Source: a virus. From it: a stretch of DNA of 22,401 nucleotides. Below the pieces are notes generated by a model, which made no database searches, was not told where the DNA came from, and saw nothing but the letters and a program-made list of their open reading frames with translations. The position numbers were made by a program, and so were the translations under genes. The DNA is taken from positions 1-22,401 of the IMG/VR virus record IMGVR_UViG_3300025168_000743, one strand, 5' to 3'. Shown one piece after another: positions 18,200-22,401 of this stretch (position 1 is the first letter of the stretch; each line of letters opens with the position of its first letter).

Positions 18200-20063
18200 C
18201 ACCCCAACTCTTTCCAAGTCCTACATCAACTACTGAAGGTACTTTAAATTCTATTGAGTCTTCCATAATAGTTTTAATTTTTTTAGCATGAGCATCATCT
18301 TTAATATTAAAACAAAGTTCATCATGTATCTGTAACATAGGTAAGTGTCCTGCATTATAACAATCTAACATTGCTTGTTTTGTTTGATCAGCTGAGGATC
18401 CTTGAATTAATCTATTCAAAGCTTTGTATGTATATGCTCTCTTAATATTATCCTTACCATATTTTGCTACTGCATTGTCAAATGTTTCGGCTTGGTGTAA
18501 TCCAAAGTCTCTTGTTTCCCATTTATCAAATCTACACTTCCTACCTTTTTTAGTTCTTATCACACCCTTCTCATCTGCAGCTAACTTACATCTGTCGGAA
18601 AGTTTTCTTATAAAAGGTACCTTCTTATTATATTTTGTAATCAATTCATCTGCTTCATCCTTAGTAACTCCTAACGATAATGCTAATTTATTCTTACCCA
18701 TTCCATACATAATACCAAGGCCAATAGTCTTAGCTTGTGTTCTTTCAATACCTACAAGATCTGCAACTGTTTGATGAAAGTCTGCACTGTTATCTTTATA
18801 TGCTTCAACTAATTCTTGAGATCCTGCATATCCATTCTCTCCAATAGAGGCTGCATAATGCACAGTCATCCTTGGTTCTTGTTGGGAATAATCAAATGAG
18901 CCCCATTGGTGGCCTTCTTCAGGAATAAATAGTGATCTAATCTTAGGACCAAGATCTTTATTTCTAGCAGGTACTTGTTGTAAGTTTGGGTTACTCATAG
19001 ACAATCTACCTGATACTGTTCCTCCTAAATCTGATCTAAGCTGTTGTATCTCTCCATGGATTCTACCTTTGACTTGGTATCTTAAGATTGATGATAAGAA
19101 GGTACTATGAAACTTATTTACCTCTCTGGCTTGCACAACTAACTGCGCTAGTTTATGTTTGTTATTTATTAACCAATTTTGTGTAAAGGAAGGTTCTTTT
19201 GTTTTTTCAGTTCGTGGATAGTCTAACTTCATTTTGTCAAAAGCTTTGGCAATCTGGCGTGATGCCCAAATGTCTACTTCTATTCCTGATTCTTTTTGTA
19301 TGGCCACCAGTATTTCTTTTTCTTGGATCAACATTTCTTTTTTTAGTTGTTCAGCTAATTCCACTTGGACTCTCACTCCTCGTTGACGCATTTTTATTAA
19401 CACCGGAATTAATTGTTGTTCTAAATCCCAAACTGTTTCTAAGCTTTGAGTTCTTATCTCTTGCTTAAATCTTTGCCATAACTTCAATGTCAACACTGCA
19501 TCTTGCTCTGCATAATAACCAACATGTTCTGCAGGTAACTTCCACATCTCTGCTTTAGGATCTATACCATGAGCTGCTGCAGCTTCTCTTAATTCTGTCT
19601 CTGCTTTTATTTCACCAAGGTAATCAACTGATAATGCATTCAATGAATAACTAAATCTATTTTCATCTATTAATGCTGCAGCTATCATTGTATCTACTAC
19701 TTGTCCGTTGACCGTGATTCCTGATGCTTCAAGCCATCCTACATCGTACTGAGCATTATGAAATACTTTAGTACAAGGTAAGCTACAAACTTTTTTCATG
19801 TATGCTTTAACTTGTTCAGGTATCATATTACCACCACCTAAATGACCAAACGGAAAGTATCCTTGCCATCCATCAACGGCTACTGCAAACCCTACAATCT
19901 CTCCTTTACCTAAAGCCCAACCAGCTCCAAGCTTTTCATTAATACCATCATCTCTAGTCTCTAAGTCAATTGCTATTTCAGTTGCACCAGATAAATCTTT
20001 ATATTCACTTGGGGTATTCCACATTGATTTTTTAAAAGTTAGAGTAAGTTGTAGTCCGTTCAT
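18189..20063 (-). CDS. polA: Family A DNA polymerase with 3'-5' exonuclease
   Basis: A 624-residue replicative polymerase. Exonuclease residues are D33/E35 (AIDLETRDDG), N103/D107 (FHNAQYD) and Y184/D188 (YYAEQD). Polymerase motif A is SFDYSQQEPR (389-398, D391), motif B is RTQAK...YG (441-454; R441, K445, Y453), and motif C is HDE (580-582). There is no 5'-3' exonuclease domain. It would copy the phage genome, with the SF1 helicase and VRR-NUC-like nuclease as possible partners. The residue equivalent to E. coli Phe762 is Leu449, a state linked in the literature to temperate or slower-replicating marine phages. Ribosome-binding site GAGG before the ATG. Starts in an ATGA overlap with the upstream gene. 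Confidence 0.94.
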   Translation of the reverse strand: MNGLQLTLTFKKSMWNTPSEYKDLSGATEIAIDLETRDDGINEKLGAGWALGKGEIVGFAVAVDGWQGYFPFGHLGGGNMIPEQVKAYMKKVCSLPCTKVFHNAQYDVGWLEASGITVNGQVVDTMIAAALIDENRFSYSLNALSVDYLGEIKAETELREAAAAHGIDPKAEMWKLPAEHVGYYAEQDAVLTLKLWQRFKQEIRTQSLETVWDLEQQLIPVLIKMRQRGVRVQVELAEQLKKEMLIQEKEILVAIQKESGIEVDIWASRQIAKAFDKMKLDYPRTEKTKEPSFTQNWLINNKHKLAQLVVQAREVNKFHSTFLSSILRYQVKGRIHGEIQQLRSDLGGTVSGRLSMSNPNLQQVPARNKDLGPKIRSLFIPEEGHQWGSFDYSQQEPRMTVHYAASIGENGYAGSQELVEAYKDNSADFHQTVADLVGIERTQAKTIGLGIMYGMGKNKLALSLGVTKDEADELITKYNKKVPFIRKLSDRCKLAADEKGVIRTKKGRKCRFDKWETRDFGLHQAETFDNAVAKYGKDNIKRAYTYKALNRLIQGSSADQTKQAMLDCYNAGHLPMLQIHDELCFNIKDDAHAKKIKTIMEDSIEFKVPSVVDVGLGKSWGDAK

Positions 20064-20737
20064 TTTTTATCCTCATCAATAGGTATACCATCCTCATCTA
20101 AATTTTTTAATTGATAATCATAGCTACCTTTTTCATGCTCATCTGTAATCCATTTAGAAGAATTTTCTACTGAGTATATTTTATTACTTACTAATCTATT
20201 AATTAAGTTTTTAGATGGATCAACACCCATAGATGCATCAAACATTTTAAGTCTATTGTTAGGTTGAATAGCAAAGTTACCATCCTCTAATTCAAGAACA
20301 TGGCCACACTTATGTTGATCTGGTTTCTCAGCATAGCCAAAGTTGAGTTCATTAAAGTCACCTGCGCACCAATCTATTGTAAACAAATATTTACCTTTAC
20401 GTTTTACTTTACGTCTAGATGTATATTGCATAGTAGCACCAGCTAGTTCATAAAAAGTTGTAACACTTACATTGTAACTAAAACTATCCCACATTACTAA
20501 TTCATCTAGTGGTAATTCTTTTACCCCAGGTTTAGTACAGAAAGCTGAGATAGGTGCTCTCCACCATAGACCACCATCTTCCATTAAAAAATGAAACATA
20601 GGCACTCTGTTTGGTATAGAACTAAAACCAAATACCCCCACTTCAAAATATTTATCGTGTGAATCTTTTTGATCTCTTAGATAGTTGCCTCTTACACAAC
20701 ATTCTATGACAGGTATATTTGCATTTAAGTAAGCCAT
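20060..20737 (-). CDS. Conserved hypothetical 225-residue protein of the replication block
   Basis: A globular protein with many aromatic residues. It begins MAYLNANIPVIECCVRGNYL and has GGLWWRAPISAFCTKPG (about residues 55-71) and YLFTIDWCAGDFNELNFGY (about 117-135). The end is acidic. I recall it as a conserved neighbour of the polymerase in marine phages, with no assigned role. A strong ribosome-binding site (AGGAG, eight bases upstream) supports the start. Coupled to the polymerase (ATGA) and to the DUF3310 gene (TAATG), so it probably acts in replication or nucleotide metabolism by context. Confidence 0.72.
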   Translation of the reverse strand: MAYLNANIPVIECCVRGNYLRDQKDSHDKYFEVGVFGFSSIPNRVPMFHFLMEDGGLWWRAPISAFCTKPGVKELPLDELVMWDSFSYNVSVTTFYELAGATMQYTSRRKVKRKGKYLFTIDWCAGDFNELNFGYAEKPDQHKCGHVLELEDGNFAIQPNNRLKMFDASMGVDPSKNLINRLVSNKIYSVENSSKWITDEHEKGSYDYQLKNLDEDGIPIDEDKK

Positions 20738-20982
20738 TATTTTCTCTCCTCTTTAATTTTCTCTATTTCTAATTCACAATAATGAATTACTTTTTCTAAG
20801 TCTTGTATTGGTGTACCTTTGAATAAATATCTACAAACATATTTCACAACACATCCTTGAAAGAATGATAACTTATTTTTAGAAATAAATGTATAAGGTT
20901 GTATGGGAAGTTCTTTGTAGTGAGATCCTCCAATTTGTTTATCATGTGGAAAGGCATCTTCTAACACATTTTTATTTGTCAT
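20737..20982 (-). CDS. DUF3310 (SaV-like) protein
   Basis: An 81-residue protein with the DUF3310 signature: QIGGSHYKELPIQPYTF (about residues 16-32), NKLSFFQGCVVKYVCRYLFK (about 36-55) and DLEKVIHYCELEIEKI (about 61-76). The family is common in phages and usually sits among replication genes; its biochemical role is not firmly known. The start is the ATG at 20980-20982, which has AGGAG four bases upstream; a longer frame is not needed. It overlaps the helicase stop by 11 bases and ends in TAATG. Confidence 0.82.
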   Translation of the reverse strand: MTNKNVLEDAFPHDKQIGGSHYKELPIQPYTFISKNKLSFFQGCVVKYVCRYLFKGTPIQDLEKVIHYCELEIEKIKEERK

Positions 20983-22401
20983 TTTTCTCCTGTACATATA
21001 TTAAATAGTCTGAACCAATTGGGTAGTTAAACTTATAGTCTGTTCTTAATAAATGTAAAGTTTTTCTTGCTCTTGTTGCACCGGTGTACCAGACTTTTCG
21101 TTCATCACTTTTTTCTTGTTTGTTTTTATTTGCATAGTCAGATGGGTAGTTACCTTTACTATAAAGTACAACATGATTTGCTTCACCACCTTTTACACTA
21201 TGTATTGTATCTATTGTTATTAATGGATCTTTATCTAATTCTTTTTGTCCATACCTTCTTAACAATCTTATAAAGTGTCTTACTTGTTTAGGTTTAAAGT
21301 TTCTTCTTAGTATCCAATACCACGGTTTATTTTTTTGTGTATCCCCTAATGATAAACCACACCACTCTTTCAAAGTTTGAAAATCATAATCTTTTAAGTC
21401 TGGTTCGTTTCTCCAGAACTTATCTAATCTAAATGCAGGGTCATCAAGTTCTCTTATATACTTAACCATATTACGTGCTGCTCTCTTATCTATTTTTTTA
21501 TTCATACTAATAGTTGTCCAAGCTTTAATAGCTTCCCATTGTCTCTGATCAAAACATTTGGTGCCCTTATTATCTTTGTAATATAGACCTGCATCCTTAG
21601 CTAACATCCTAAGTTCATTTACAGTTTCATTAATACGGCCTAGGATATACCAATCCTCTTTTAATTTTTCAAAAGGTATTTCTTTAAATGATAAATAACT
21701 TTTAACAGATCCTTCAGAATCTCCATGTTGATATTGCTTCTCTTCACTATCTCTTATTCCTCTTCTAATTACTTGAGAGAACTTATGAATAGCTTCTCCA
21801 AATCTTTGAGTCTTTCTTAATTTTACTTTTCGACCTGGAAAGAATTGAGTAAAATATTTTGGATCAGCTCCATTCCATTTGTATATAGCTTGATCATCAT
21901 CACCTGCTAAATATATTCTATCTACCTTAGGTGCCATCTTATATAAGACTGACCATTGTAACGGTGTACAATCTTGTGCTTCATCTAATATTAAAACTTT
22001 AAGTGGTGGGAAATCTACTTCTGTTATTGCTCTTTGAATCATATCATCAAAGTCTATGAAGGATCTTTCTCCTCCTCCTGTCTTGTAATGTTCATAGGTA
22101 TCTATCTTTCTTTTAAATACTGTAAGTGAATCTCTTTTATAACTCTCCATCTTGTATGCTTCCTCTGGATCAATTAATAAATTTCTAGCTTTACTGTAGA
22201 CTCCTAGTGACCAATCCTTATACATGAAGTTATCATCTGCTAATCTTTTATCTGAAGACTTAATTACTTTAGTTTGTAATGCAAAATCAATTGTACAATC
22301 TTTAGGATCAAATACTTCTTCTGGAAAGTATCTACGACAATAGGTATGTAATGTTTTAAATCTTGAAAAGTCTTCTGTAGAATAATTTGGAAAAGACTCC
22401 A
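20972..22401 (-). CDS. SF1 (UvrD/Rep/PcrA-like) DNA helicase, 5' end outside window
   Basis: The frame stays open to the right edge, so the visible 475 residues lack the true start and the Walker A motif. Visible SF1 motifs are a TLHTYCRR stretch near the edge, motif II VLILDEAQD, motif III IYLAGDDDQAIYKWNGA, motif IV TQRFGEAI, motif V ITIDTIHSVKGGEANHVVL and motif VI VWYTGATRARKTL. It therefore belongs to the UvrD/Rep group of 3'-5' DNA helicases and would unwind DNA ahead of the polymerase. The methionine at 22225 is internal, not the start. Heads the replication block on the minus strand. Confidence 0.9.
   Translation of the reverse strand, partial: ESFPNYSTEDFSRFKTLHTYCRRYFPEEVFDPKDCTIDFALQTKVIKSSDKRLADDNFMYKDWSLGVYSKARNLLIDPEEAYKMESYKRDSLTVFKRKIDTYEHYKTGGGERSFIDFDDMIQRAITEVDFPPLKVLILDEAQDCTPLQWSVLYKMAPKVDRIYLAGDDDQAIYKWNGADPKYFTQFFPGRKVKLRKTQRFGEAIHKFSQVIRRGIRDSEEKQYQHGDSEGSVKSYLSFKEIPFEKLKEDWYILGRINETVNELRMLAKDAGLYYKDNKGTKCFDQRQWEAIKAWTTISMNKKIDKRAARNMVKYIRELDDPAFRLDKFWRNEPDLKDYDFQTLKEWCGLSLGDTQKNKPWYWILRRNFKPKQVRHFIRLLRRYGQKELDKDPLITIDTIHSVKGGEANHVVLYSKGNYPSDYANKNKQEKSDERKVWYTGATRARKTLHLLRTDYKFNYPIGSDYLIYVQEKNDK

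Overview
The window is a gene-dense, AT-rich fragment of a tailed double-stranded DNA phage genome. The evidence is a large terminase, a podovirus-type portal protein, a small terminase, a family A DNA polymerase, an SF1 helicase, a DUF3310 protein and a likely holin, with no host genes, integrase, rRNA or tRNA. Low GC, very small intergenic gaps and a large share of small hypothetical proteins of types I associate with uncultured marine phages suggest a marine podovirus of an AT-rich alphaproteobacterium (SAR11-like). The host is inference.

Almost all genes are on the minus strand, so the window reads right to left. The right end (about 17.8-22.4 kb) is the replication block: SF1 helicase (cut by the window edge), DUF3310 protein, a conserved unknown protein, family A DNA polymerase with proofreading domain, and a LAGLIDADG homing endonuclease overlapping the polymerase stop. 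A four-gene plus-strand cassette (16.9-17.8 kb) meets it head to head and diverges from a minus-strand set that includes a possible ribbon-helix-helix regulator and a cytosine-5 DNA methyltransferase. That methyltransferase carries a complete second gene in another frame. Next come small genes, an isolated plus-strand membrane-protein gene, and a non-coding region with seven TTCCTAG heptamers and two long T tracts just upstream of the small terminase gene.

The middle (about 7.2-12.6 kb) is an accessory zone of small genes: a VRR-NUC-like nuclease, a Gp88-like protein, zinc-knuckle and membrane mini-proteins, and several unknowns. It holds most of the visible promoters, hairpins and repeats. 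The left end (up to about 7.0 kb) is the packaging and virion block: large terminase, portal between two basic proteins that share an RGGG motif, a likely holin, a SAM methyltransferase-fold protein and small unknowns.

Genes are packed by one-base (TAATG) or four-base (ATGA) stop/start overlaps at many junctions, implying translational coupling. Several genes of 22-57 codons were read directly from the sequence. The most notable observation is the 230-codon gene nested in the methyltransferase gene, with its own strong ribosome-binding site and a recognisable family signature.
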